DNA from: Rhodospirillaceae bacterium
GTDB lineage: Bacteria; Pseudomonadota; Alphaproteobacteria; Bin65
Direction of reading: 5' to 3'
Length of the DNA: 42,793 nucleotides
Assembly (NCBI GenBank): GCA_009840595.1
Contig: VXNK01000078.1
Span: 39,975 to 82,767, forward strand
Of the stretch, positions 1 through 7,970 are shown one piece after another. The notes beneath the pieces were generated by a model that did no database searches, was not told the DNA's origin, and saw only the letters and a list, made by a program, of their open reading frames with translations. Within the stretch, counting starts at the first letter, position 1, and each line of letters opens with the position of its first letter. The position numbers and the translations under genes are program-made.

Positions 1-1
1 G

Positions 2-1171
2 TGCTGTTCGGGTGTTCCCGTAATCCTGTCGGTGGGGTCCGGCGGGGGCGGCTCCGGGATCCTGGCGCCCGGCGGCGCCGCGGCCGCGGCGCCGCCGCCG
101 GCGCCCCGAGGGACGCCGGTGGTCTATGCCGGCATCGTCGTCGCAATCCTCGTATTCCTGATCTATCTGCTCTATCGCGGCCTCAGCGCGTCGCTGATCG
201 CTTTCATCGGCGTGCTTGCCCTGCTCGTTCTGGGGTTGTCGCTGTATGGCGGGCCGGGCCCGCCTTCCGGCCCGGCCGATGCCGGCCTCACGGGCGCGGC
301 CGGCCTGAAGCACTTCCTTCTCGAATGGACCGGACCCTATGGCGGCGGCACCGGCCCGTCGGCGCAGGGCGGTGCGTTCGCGTCCCCGGCGATTGCCGCG
401 GCGCTGGTCGTTGCGGGCACGGTCCTGCTGGCGTCCCTGCTGATCCTGCTCGCGCAGACCGGGCTGCACAGCCGGATGGGCAACGTGCCCCTGCTCTTTC
501 TCCTCGGCCTCGGCGCCGCGGCGGTAATCGTCGTGGTCTATGCCAACCGGGGCGTATCGCCGTCCGCAGGCGATCTGTTCACCCCGGCGCTCGGCGCCGT
601 CCTGGTCGGCGCGCTCCTGTTCATTGTCAGCCTGCGCCGGGTGCAGGACAGAATCGGCAACGCGGCGATCCTGCCGCTCGTCATCCTGTCGGTCGCCGCG
701 CTCGGCGCGATGTATTTCGCCGCCGGTCCCGACTCCGGCTCCGGAACCAAAACCGCGGTCGGGATTGCGGCGCCGGCAGCGATCTCAGCGGTAGGCCAGC
801 TTCAGCCGTCCGAGACCCTTCTGGATGCGGTGGCCTGGGTGGTTCTTGCTGCGGCCGCCCTGTATATCGGGACCTTGCCGCTGGTGCGGCGGAAAATTCT
901 GGCCTACGTCGCCGAAAGCGTCGGCGTGCGCGTATTTTCGTATAGCAGCGCGTTCATCGTGTTGACGTCGATCCTGTTTCTCGGGGCCATGTTCTACGCC
1001 GCCGACACCCCGTTGTGGAAACTCGGGATCGCGATCGTTGCGGCGGTTATCGTCGCCCGCCGCGGCTGGAAATTCCTGCGCGGCTATCGCGGCGGACGCC
1101 TGCTGTCGGCGGTCAGGCGCGAACTCGGCGGGCGCTGGCGCGCCCGGGCGGCGGCGGGGGCCGGACGATGA
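2..1171 (+). CDS. Polytopic membrane protein, 5' end not resolved
   Basis: The frame is open to the left edge of the window, so the start is unresolved. A GTG at 32 is possible, but I see no convincing ribosome binding site before it. The protein opens with a Gly/Ala/Pro-rich low-complexity stretch and then has roughly eight hydrophobic segments separated by short loops, ending in a basic tail rich in Arg. I recognise no catalytic or transport motif. Its TGA stop overlaps the ATG of the next gene (ATGA at 1168-1171), so the two are very likely translationally coupled. As that gene is an ABC sugar permease, this may be a second membrane component of the same importer, but that is inference from position only. 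Confidence 0.6.
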   Translation, partial: CCSGVPVILSVGSGGGGSGILAPGGAAAAAPPPAPRGTPVVYAGIVVAILVFLIYLLYRGLSASLIAFIGVLALLVLGLSLYGGPGPPSGPADAGLTGAAGLKHFLLEWTGPYGGGTGPSAQGGAFASPAIAAALVVAGTVLLASLLILLAQTGLHSRMGNVPLLFLLGLGAAAVIVVVYANRGVSPSAGDLFTPALGAVLVGALLFIVSLRRVQDRIGNAAILPLVILSVAALGAMYFAAGPDSGSGTKTAVGIAAPAAISAVGQLQPSETLLDAVAWVVLAAAALYIGTLPLVRRKILAYVAESVGVRVFSYSSAFIVLTSILFLGAMFYAADTPLWKLGIAIVAAVIVARRGWKFLRGYRGGRLLSAVRRELGGRWRARAAAGAGR

Positions 1172-2592
1172 CCCGCTCGGCGCACCTCTTCTATAAATGG
1201 CTGGGCCTGGTCTTTGCGATTATGGTCGCCGGGGCGGGCACGATCCTCGGCGTGGTCGAGGAAGTGCCGCTGCAGCACGTCATCTTCTTCACCGCGGCGA
1301 CCGTCGCGCTTGTGCTGTGGGGCTGGCACCATTTCTCCATCCGCTGGATCTACCGGCAGGACGAGATCGGACTCGAAAGCGCCCGGGGGCAGGAAGCGCC
1401 GGCGGAGGAACCGGACCGGCAGCAGGAAGAGGCCAACGAGGAAGGCGGTTTTTTCAGGGACCTGCTCTACCGTTTCCGGGCGATCCTGATCGGCGTTGCC
1501 CTGGTGATCGCCCTGTTCCTGATCCTCACCGCGACCGTCGACGGGTTCTTTACCGCGAGGAACGTCTTCGCTTCGATCATCCTGGTGATCCTGCTCGGCC
1601 TGGCGGTCGCGCTGAACCGGTATGTAACGTCCAACAAGAGCGCGTATATCGGCGTGACCGTGCTGATCGGCCTGTTCGTCGTCGGTTCTCTGGTGCTGGA
1701 CGGGTTTTTCTCGGCGATCAATCTCAAGTCGATGCTGGTGTTCGCCGCCTTCCTCGGACTGGCCTGCCTGGGCCAGACCCTGGTGGTTCTGCTCGGCGGG
1801 CTCGACCTTTCGATCCCGTTCATCATCGGGTCGGCCAACATCGCGCTCGCCTATCTGTTCGGGATCGAGGGCCTGCCCAACTGGCTGGCGGTGCTGATCA
1901 TTCTCGGGCTGGGCGCCTGTATCGGCGCGGTGACCGGCTTCCTGAGTTTCCGCCTTCAGGGCCAGGCGCTGATCGTGTCGCTCGGCGTCGGGTTCGCGGT
2001 TGCGGGCGGCACCCAGATCGTGACCAGCATCGGCACCCGCTACGCCGGCAACGTGCACGGCGCGGTTCCGGGGTGGCTGACCAATATCGCAGCGATGAAC
2101 GGCGAAACCTTCGGACTGAAGATCCCGCCGGTCATCCTGATCTGGATTGTCGTCGCGGTGCTGCTCATCATTGCGATGCGGAACACCGTGTATGGCCGCA
2201 ACCTTTATGCCTTGGGCGGGAGCAGGACGGCCGCCCGGCGCCTCTCCATCTCGGAGCGCAAATACTGGGTGGGTGTCTACACGATCAGCGGCTTCATCGC
2301 CGCCATGACCGGCTCGCTGCTGCTCGGCTGGAGCGGCAGCGGCTTCATCGGCGTCGGCAATCCCTACCTGTTCACGACGCTCGCAGCCGTGGTGATCGGC
2401 GGCACGTCGCTGCTCGGTGGCTGGGGCGGTTACGGTTTCACGGTGATCGGCGTGCTCGTCCTGCAGGTCCTGACGTCGTTCCTCGTCGGGGTCGGCCTGA
2501 ACTACGAGGGGCAGCAGTTTGTGTTCGGCCTGCTGATCATCCCGCTGGTGGCGCTCTATGCCAGATCGCCGCATATCCGGAACCAGATCTGA
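1168..2592 (+). CDS. ABC sugar permease, RbsC/XylH-type (BPD_transp_2), N-terminally extended
   Basis: Predicted inner-membrane permease of a ribose/xylose-type ABC importer, 474 aa. The canonical core starts near residue 165 and carries the family signature GGLDLS at about 210-215, a GGSRTAARR cytoplasmic loop, and the C-terminal VVIGGTSLLGGWGG segment. Family members are usually about 320-350 aa. Here some 160 extra residues precede the core: two hydrophobic helices (about 8-30 and 35-52), an acidic Glu/Gln-rich linker (about 64-93) and two more helices (105-150). The 105-150 stretch resembles the start of the core itself; both contain a DGFF motif (125-128 and 178-181). The ATG overlaps the upstream stop. 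No ATP-binding or periplasmic binding gene lies in the window; they may lie to the left. Confidence 0.88.
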   Translation: MTRSAHLFYKWLGLVFAIMVAGAGTILGVVEEVPLQHVIFFTAATVALVLWGWHHFSIRWIYRQDEIGLESARGQEAPAEEPDRQQEEANEEGGFFRDLLYRFRAILIGVALVIALFLILTATVDGFFTARNVFASIILVILLGLAVALNRYVTSNKSAYIGVTVLIGLFVVGSLVLDGFFSAINLKSMLVFAAFLGLACLGQTLVVLLGGLDLSIPFIIGSANIALAYLFGIEGLPNWLAVLIILGLGACIGAVTGFLSFRLQGQALIVSLGVGFAVAGGTQIVTSIGTRYAGNVHGAVPGWLTNIAAMNGETFGLKIPPVILIWIVVAVLLIIAMRNTVYGRNLYALGGSRTAARRLSISERKYWVGVYTISGFIAAMTGSLLLGWSGSGFIGVGNPYLFTTLAAVVIGGTSLLGGWGGYGFTVIGVLVLQVLTSFLVGVGLNYEGQQFVFGLLIIPLVALYARSPHIRNQI

Positions 2593-2642
2593 GGCGAAAA
2601 TGAGCGAGGGTTATCGATCAGGCCGGGGCGAAGGGCAGGCGA

Positions 2643-3332
2643 ATGACTAAGTTCGTGGACCCGACCGATATCGTCGGCGCAACCTTCTGGCTGATTTCCA
2701 TCGCCATGGCGGCGGCGACCGTCTTCCTTCTCTTCGAGCGCCGCCGGGTCGCGGACCGGTGGAAAGCGCCGGTCACCATCATGGGTGCGGTGACGCTGGT
2801 TTCCGCCATCCACTATTTCTACCTGCGCGAAGTCTGGACCGCGACCGGCAAGGTCTCGACGGTCTACCGGTTCATCGACTGGCAACTGACCGTGCCGATG
2901 CAGACGGTAGTCTTCTACCTGGTGCTGGCGGCGGTGGCGGCGGTCTCGGCGGGCGTCTTCTGGCGCCTGCTCGTTGCCTCCGTCGTCATGATCGGTTCCG
3001 CCTATCTCGGCGCGGCGGGATATATGAGCCCGACCCTGGGCTTCCTGATTTCTGCGGCCGGCGGGCTCTACATCCTGGGCGAGGTCTATCTGGGCGAGGC
3101 GAGCAAGGTCAATTCGGCCAGCGGCAACGCGGTCGTGCAGGGCTCGTTCAATGCGCTGCGATTGATCGCGACGATCGGCTGGGCGATCTATCCGCTCGGC
3201 TATTTCATGGAGTTTCTCGGCGGCGGCGTGGATCCGAAAAGCATCAACGTGATCTACAACCTCGCCGATTTTCTGAACAAGATCGCCTTCGGCCTGGTCG
3301 TCTACCGGGCCGCGGTCAAAGATACGGGCTGA
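2643..3332 (+). CDS. Microbial rhodopsin, proteorhodopsin-like, non-canonical donor site
   Basis: Seven-helix retinal protein, 229 aa, closely resembling proteorhodopsin along its whole length but lacking a signal peptide. Key residues, with green proteorhodopsin numbers in brackets: His57 (75), Arg76 (94), Schiff-base proton acceptor Asp79 (97), Thr83 (101), Asp209 (227) and retinal-binding Lys213 (231) in helix G (YNLADFLNK). The cytoplasmic proton donor Glu108 is replaced by Val90, and the colour-tuning position 105 is Gln87, the residue typical of blue-absorbing proteorhodopsins. The protein is therefore likely a light-driven proton pump with slow reprotonation, or a sensor. Translation probably starts at ATG 2643 after a purine-rich AAGGGCAGG. 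The gene lies 50 bp after a sugar permease and 72 bp before a flotillin-like gene on the same strand. No retinal or carotenoid synthesis gene is in the window. Confidence 0.95.
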   Translation: MTKFVDPTDIVGATFWLISIAMAAATVFLLFERRRVADRWKAPVTIMGAVTLVSAIHYFYLREVWTATGKVSTVYRFIDWQLTVPMQTVVFYLVLAAVAAVSAGVFWRLLVASVVMIGSAYLGAAGYMSPTLGFLISAAGGLYILGEVYLGEASKVNSASGNAVVQGSFNALRLIATIGWAIYPLGYFMEFLGGGVDPKSINVIYNLADFLNKIAFGLVVYRAAVKDTG

Positions 3333-3404
3333 CGCGATGACTACGGGCGCCTCCACAATGTCCGGACGCGGCGAGAGTCCGGCGAGAACAGGGAGACTTG
3401 AGCC

Positions 3405-5441
3405 GTGAGCGGAGTAGACATCATCACCGCGATTCTCCTCGCGGGGATCGCTATTGCGGTCGTCGTCTACCTTCTCTACTGGCTGTACCAGCGGTCCTCG
3501 AAGGACATGTCCTTCGTGCGGACGGGCCTCGGCGGCGAGAAGGTGGTCCTGACCGGCGGCGCGCTGGTTCTTCCCATCGTCCACACCATCACCCCGGTCG
3601 GGATGCGCACCCTGCGCCTCGAGGTCAGGCGCGGCGGCGACGGTGCGCTCATTACCAAGGATCGCATGCGCGTCGAAGTGGTCGCGGAATTCTATCTGCG
3701 CGTCCGGCCGGACCGGGAGTCCGTGGCGCTGGCCGCCCAGTCGCTCGGCGACCGCACGATGGATCCCGAGCGGCTGAAGGACCTGGTCCAGGGCCGCTTC
3801 GTCGACGCGCTGAGCATCGTCGCCGCCCAGATGACGATGGACGAAATGCAGGAACAGCGCGGCGCCTATGTGCGCAGCGTCAAGGAGCTTGTCGAGGACG
3901 CCCTGACCCAGAACGGGCTGGAGCTGGAAGCGGTTTCGCTCACCGGTTTCGACCAGGCGGATATCGGCCTGTTCAACCCGCAGAACGCGTTCGACGCCGA
4001 AGGTCTGACCCGGCTGACCGAGCAGATCGAGGCGCGGCGCAAGAAGCGCAACGACATCGAGCAGGACACCGCGATCCAGATCCGCAACAAGAATCTGGAT
4101 GCCGAGAAGCTGACGCTGGAGATCGACAAGAACAGCCACTATGCGCGGCTGGAGCAGGAACAGGAGGTTTCGGTCCGGAAGGCTCAGCAGCGTGCGGAAA
4201 TCGCCAAGGAACGGGCGGAATTCGAACGCGAGGCCGAGGAAGCGGAAATCCGCGCCCGCGAGGAAGTGGAAAAGGCGCGGATCGCCCAGCAGAAGGCGAT
4301 CGAGGCCGAGGCGTCCCTGCGCGAAACCCGTCTGACCGAGGAGATCGAAGCCCGGCGCAAGCACCGCAACGATGTCGAAAAGGATACCGCGATCCGGATC
4401 TGGGAGAAGAATCTGGAGGCCGAGGAGGAGAATCTCCGCATTGCCCGCGAGACCGAGTATCTGCGGCTCGAGCAGCAGCGCGACATCGCCGTGCGGCGCG
4501 CGGAACGCGAGGCCGAGGTCGCCCGCGAACAGGCCGAGCGCCGGCGCGAGGCGGAGGAGGCCGACATCCGGGCCGAGGAAGAGGTCGAGAAGACGCGCAT
4601 CGACCGGGAGAAAACCCTGGACGCCGAGCGGATCGCCCACGCCCAGGAAACCGAGCGCCTCGAGGTCCAGCGCCGCCGGATTCTCGCCATCGAGGAAAAG
4701 GACCGCGCCATCGCCGTCGCCGAGAAGCAGAAGCAGGAACTGGAGATGCTGGCCGCCGTCGAGGAGGCCCGCGCCCGGGAAACCGAGGCTTCGGAGAAGG
4801 TTGCCTCGGTGAAAGAAACCGAAATCGCCGAGCGCAAGAAGAAGGTCGAGATCATTCTTGCGGCCCTACAGGCCGAGCGCGAGGCCATTCTGCTGACCAC
4901 GATCGCCGCCGCCGAGAAGACGGCCTCGGAAGACCGCATGGAAGCGGAGCGGTTCTCCACCATGGCGCGCCAGTTGCGCTACGAGATCGACGCCGCCGGC
5001 AAGCGCGCCCTGAACGAGGCGGAGAACATGCGCAGCGACGAGAACCGCCAGAGCACGCTGCGCATGAAGCTGGTCGAGCATCTGGAGGGGATCATCCGCG
5101 AATCCGTCAGGCCGATGGAGAATATCGGCGACATCAAGATCCTCCAGGTCGACGGCCTGCCGGGCCTCAGCGGCCTTGCCCCGACCGCGATCGGCGGCGG
5201 TGGCGGGGACGATTCTTCGAGGGATCCGGACGGCGACGATCCGAACCCCTCCGGCCCGCGCACCGGCGGCACCCTGGCGGACAATATCGTCGGCGCGGCG
5301 TTGCGCTACCGGGCGCAGGCGCCGTTCGTCGATACCCTGCTCAAGGAGATCGGCATGTCGCCGAACGAAATCACCCACATCGGCAACCTTCTGCGCGAGG
5401 AGCGCGAGGCGGAAGGCGGCGCCGGGACGAAGAAGAGCTAG
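3405..5441 (+). CDS. SPFH/flotillin-like membrane scaffold protein with duplicated coiled coil
   Basis: Predicted flotillin/YqiK-type protein, 678 aa. A single N-terminal membrane helix (about 5-28) is followed by the SPFH domain (about 30-200; it begins SFVRTGLGGEKVVLTGG), a long charged coiled coil (about 200-540) and a Gly/Asp-rich C-terminal region. Flotillins assemble into oligomers on the inner membrane and organise lipid domains or protein complexes. The coiled coil contains a tandem duplication: residues 204-309 and 310-415 align, each starting LTE(Q/E)IEARRK and sharing RND-E-DTAI, KNL and REAEEA blocks. Start is GTG 3405, with GGGAG at 3391. It may be co-transcribed with the rhodopsin gene, but the 72-bp gap leaves this open. 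Confidence 0.87.
   Translation: MSGVDIITAILLAGIAIAVVVYLLYWLYQRSSKDMSFVRTGLGGEKVVLTGGALVLPIVHTITPVGMRTLRLEVRRGGDGALITKDRMRVEVVAEFYLRVRPDRESVALAAQSLGDRTMDPERLKDLVQGRFVDALSIVAAQMTMDEMQEQRGAYVRSVKELVEDALTQNGLELEAVSLTGFDQADIGLFNPQNAFDAEGLTRLTEQIEARRKKRNDIEQDTAIQIRNKNLDAEKLTLEIDKNSHYARLEQEQEVSVRKAQQRAEIAKERAEFEREAEEAEIRAREEVEKARIAQQKAIEAEASLRETRLTEEIEARRKHRNDVEKDTAIRIWEKNLEAEEENLRIARETEYLRLEQQRDIAVRRAEREAEVAREQAERRREAEEADIRAEEEVEKTRIDREKTLDAERIAHAQETERLEVQRRRILAIEEKDRAIAVAEKQKQELEMLAAVEEARARETEASEKVASVKETEIAERKKKVEIILAALQAEREAILLTTIAAAEKTASEDRMEAERFSTMARQLRYEIDAAGKRALNEAENMRSDENRQSTLRMKLVEHLEGIIRESVRPMENIGDIKILQVDGLPGLSGLAPTAIGGGGGDDSSRDPDGDDPNPSGPRTGGTLADNIVGAALRYRAQAPFVDTLLKEIGMSPNEITHIGNLLREEREAEGGAGTKKS
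4014..4649 (+). repeat. Tandem 318-bp duplication inside the flotillin-like gene
   Basis: Two adjacent units, 4014-4331 and 4332 to about 4649, encode similar 106-residue coiled-coil blocks. The DNA has diverged but the protein alignment is clear and stays in register. The right end is approximate because similarity fades there. Confidence 0.7.
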
Positions 5442-5507
5442 CAGCGACGGCGGCGGAATTTCCGGCGCCGACGCACCCACCCTCGAAGACCCGATGAGGA
5501 CGCAGAC

Positions 5508-5897
5508 ATGGCCGTGGACGTGAAGACCTGGGCGTCGAAGTTCAAGAACCTGACGGACAACGACGAAACCATACAGTGCATGGGCAGGTACTATACCTGC
5601 TCGTTCATGTACGACATGACGGATTGCAAGGTCATCGTCGAGATGCACGACGGCAAGGTGAAGAACATCAACACCGATCCGGCGCCGCTCGACCCGTACG
5701 ACTTCGCTTTGCGCGCCAGCGCCCAGACCTGGCGCGAATTCGCCAAACCGGTGCCCAAACCGATGTTTCACGGCATCTGGGCCGCCAGCTTCTGCGAGGA
5801 CCTGAAGCTCGAAGGAAACCTTCTGGTCCTCATGCAGAATCTCAGAAATTTCACGGTTCAGTTCGAGCTGCTGCGCAAGAGCGGCGTGCCGGTCTGA
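5508..5897 (+). CDS. Small hypothetical protein, possible SCP2 sterol-carrier-like fold
   Basis: A 129-aa soluble protein with no signal peptide or membrane helix. The central part (CKVIVEMHDGKVKNI, then a run of small and hydrophobic residues ending LKLEGNLLVLMQNL) resembles the beta-strand and ligand-pocket pattern of SCP2-type lipid-binding domains; I offer that as a weak resemblance only. ATG 5508 has GAGGA eight bases upstream. It lies 50 bp before an alpha/beta hydrolase on the same strand, so a lipid- or ester-carrying partner for that enzyme is a reasonable guess. Three Cys residues occur in the N-terminal third; nothing suggests a metal site. Confidence 0.72.
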   Translation: MAVDVKTWASKFKNLTDNDETIQCMGRYYTCSFMYDMTDCKVIVEMHDGKVKNINTDPAPLDPYDFALRASAQTWREFAKPVPKPMFHGIWAASFCEDLKLEGNLLVLMQNLRNFTVQFELLRKSGVPV

Positions 5898-5947
5898 GCG
5901 GCCGGGCCAACCGGAATCGAGCAGTTCAAATTCGCAGGGAGTAGACG

Positions 5948-6799
5948 ATGGCTCGCCATTCTCCAGTGACAGGCCGCTATGTGACGATCGAAGTCGACGG
6001 CAACGAATACAAGGTGTTCTACCTCCACAACGGCAACGGCCAGCCGCTGATCTGCCAGCACACCGCCGGGGCCCACAACCATCAGTGGCGCGGCCTGCTG
6101 GAGGACGAGGAGTTCACCCGCGAATACAACATCATCGCCTACGACCTGCCGCGCCACGGCAAGTCCGACCCGCCGCACAACCGGGAGTGGTGGAAGGAGG
6201 AGTACCGACTGACCGCCGAGCACTATGTGAACTTTATCGTCAAGCTGTGCGACGCGCTCGAACTGAAGGACCCGATCTTCATGGGCTCCTCCTTCGGCGG
6301 CAATGTCGCGCTCCAGCTTGCGCTGCGCCGGCCGGACCGCTTCAAGGCGGTTATTCCGGTCGAGGCCGCCGACTATGCGCCGGGTTTCTTCCTGGACTGG
6401 TGGCGCCATCCCCACGCCAACGCCGCCCAGGTCTGCGCCAGCGGCGTCTGGGACCTGATGGCGCCGCAGTCGCCGGACATGGACCGCTGGCTGACCTGGC
6501 ACTACTACTCACAGGGCTCGGAAGCCTTCAAGGGCGACCTCTATTTCTATTCGGTCGACCACGACCTGCGCGAGGAATTGCAGAATATCGACGCGCGCCG
6601 CTGCCCCGTGGTGATGATGACCGGCATCTACGATTATCTGACCCCGCCCGAGGCGACCGAAAACACCGCCCGCCAGATCCGCGGCGGCGTCTATATCGAG
6701 ATGGAGGATATCGGCCACTTCCCGATGAGCGAGAATCACGAGGTCTTCCGCGTCTACCTGCGCGAGGCCCTGCGCATCATCAAGGAACGGACGGGCTGA
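5948..6799 (+). CDS. Alpha/beta hydrolase
   Basis: Cytoplasmic alpha/beta-hydrolase-fold enzyme, 283 aa, substrate unknown. Visible elements are the oxyanion-side strand with QHTAGAHNHQW, the strand YDLPRHGKSDPP typical of the lid-proximal loop, the nucleophile elbow GSSFGG with the catalytic Ser, a candidate acid in TGIYDYLTPP, and the catalytic His in DIGHFPM near the C terminus. A complete Ser-Asp-His triad is therefore present. AGGGA lies eight bases before ATG 5948. The short gap from the small SCP2-like gene suggests one transcript. Esterase, lactonase or C-C hydrolase activity cannot be told apart from sequence. Confidence 0.9.
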   Translation: MARHSPVTGRYVTIEVDGNEYKVFYLHNGNGQPLICQHTAGAHNHQWRGLLEDEEFTREYNIIAYDLPRHGKSDPPHNREWWKEEYRLTAEHYVNFIVKLCDALELKDPIFMGSSFGGNVALQLALRRPDRFKAVIPVEAADYAPGFFLDWWRHPHANAAQVCASGVWDLMAPQSPDMDRWLTWHYYSQGSEAFKGDLYFYSVDHDLREELQNIDARRCPVVMMTGIYDYLTPPEATENTARQIRGGVYIEMEDIGHFPMSENHEVFRVYLREALRIIKERTG

Positions 6800-6966
6800 C
6801 GGCGTGGCGCCGGCGCACGGTCCGCGTTGCAGAAGTCTGATTCGCCGGGCATGACAGGGCCATGTTGGTTCCGCTATCGCGGTCGTTGACCGCCAATCAG
6901 GCCTGGTGGGACGGTCTGGCGAAAGGTGCCCGCCGGCCGCTGCAACGGCGCGCGCGGGGCGACGGC

Positions 6967-7722
6967 ATGGCGCTGTACGCCATGACCTGCGGCTGGCTGA
7001 GCTGCGATCTCGGCGAAATGCTGGCCGGCGGCGAGGGCCGGATCACGTTCCCGATTCCGGCCTACCTGATCGACCATCCCAAGGGCCTCGTCCTGTTCGA
7101 TACGGGCCTGCATCCGCACAGCATCGACGATCCGCATACCCTGGTCGGTCCGCTCGCTTCCGCTTTCGACGTGCGGTCCAGGCCGGGCGACGACATCGTC
7201 TCGCACCTCGAAAAGCTCGATGTCGATCCGGGCCGCGTCCGTTACATCATCAATTCCCACCTGCATTTCGACCATACCGGCGGCAACGGGTGCATCCCCA
7301 ACGCGCGCGTCGTCGTGCAGGAGACCGAGTGGGAGGCGGGCCGGATCCCGGAGCTGGTCGAAGCCAATTTCTATAACCCGGTCAACTACGACCACGGCCA
7401 TATCCTGAACCGGGTCGACGGCGAGTTCGACCTGTTCGGCGACGGAACGATCGTGACGATCCCAACCTACGGCCACACCCCGGGGCACCAGTCCCTGAAG
7501 CTGAAGCTGCCGGGCGGCGACATCGTCCTCGCCGCCGACGCCTGCTATTTCTGCCAGACCCTGGAGAACATGCACCTGCCGTCGCTGGTCTTCGACCGCG
7601 CCAGGATGGTCAATTCGCTGCTCCTGCTTCGCAAGCTGCGGCGGGGCGGCGCCCGCATATTTTTCGGCCACGATCCCGAATTCTGGCGGAGTGTCCCGCA
7701 GGCGCCGCTTAAAGCGGTCTGA
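6967..7722 (+). CDS. Metallo-beta-lactamase-fold hydrolase, N-acyl homoserine lactonase-like
   Basis: A 251-aa enzyme of the AiiA-like branch of the metallo-beta-lactamase superfamily, which opens lactone rings such as those of acyl-homoserine lactone signals. The dinuclear zinc motif is His98-x-His100-x-Asp102-His103 (SHLHFDHTGG), followed by GHTPGH and the bridging Asp in AADACY, and a late GHDPEFW His. I chose ATG 6967 because the protein then opens MALYAMTCGWL, as lactonases of this family do. An upstream in-frame ATG at 6862 would add 35 Arg-rich residues with no family resemblance. Lactonase activity is inferred from family; other ester substrates are possible. Confidence 0.85.
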   Translation: MALYAMTCGWLSCDLGEMLAGGEGRITFPIPAYLIDHPKGLVLFDTGLHPHSIDDPHTLVGPLASAFDVRSRPGDDIVSHLEKLDVDPGRVRYIINSHLHFDHTGGNGCIPNARVVVQETEWEAGRIPELVEANFYNPVNYDHGHILNRVDGEFDLFGDGTIVTIPTYGHTPGHQSLKLKLPGGDIVLAADACYFCQTLENMHLPSLVFDRARMVNSLLLLRKLRRGGARIFFGHDPEFWRSVPQAPLKAV

Positions 7723-7764
7723 GCGGCCAGAGGCGGCCCGACGAGGCGGCATAGCCTTGCGAAG

Positions 7765-7777
7765 CGAAGGACCTTCG
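7765..7777. terminator. Hairpin after the lactonase-like gene, no U-run
   Basis: CGAAGG and CCTTCG flank a single A, within a longer imperfect dyad bounded by GCGAA and TTCGC. It lies about 40 bp after the stop of the lactonase-like gene. The lack of a T-tract makes intrinsic termination uncertain. Confidence 0.3.
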
Positions 7778-7824
7778 GCCGTTCGCGACCTTGCAGGGCC
7801 GGCGGGCGTCTATGACGATCTGCG

Positions 7825-7846
7825 TCAACCGCAAGTTAACGGTTGA
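7825..7846. promoter_or_regulatory. 7-bp inverted repeat upstream of alpha/beta hydrolase gene
   Basis: TCAACCG and CGGTTGA form a perfect dyad around an 8-base spacer that contains GTTAA. It sits 125 bp before the ATG at 7971 in a gene-free stretch. The form suits a dimeric regulator; no regulator gene is adjacent. Confidence 0.35.
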
Positions 7847-7970
7847 TTCAGCATGCGCCGCCGGCTGCGACATCCTTCCGGCGAACGCCGACGACTCGCC
7901 GGATCGGGATCGGGGTAGGGTGCGGACTGCCGAATTTCCGTGCAGACCGCCGTTGCGCCGAGGTGCCCCA

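Noticed and set aside
1084..2574. Minus-strand open frame of 496 codons opposite the permease
   Set aside because: Composition is that of an antisense frame (His/Gln/Asp/Arg-rich), while the plus strand encodes a clear permease.
2556..4640. Long minus-strand open frame (694 codons) opposite the rhodopsin and flotillin-like genes
   Set aside because: It is a shadow of GC-rich coding sequence on the other strand: no ribosome site, Arg/Asp/Gly-rich translation and no family resemblance.
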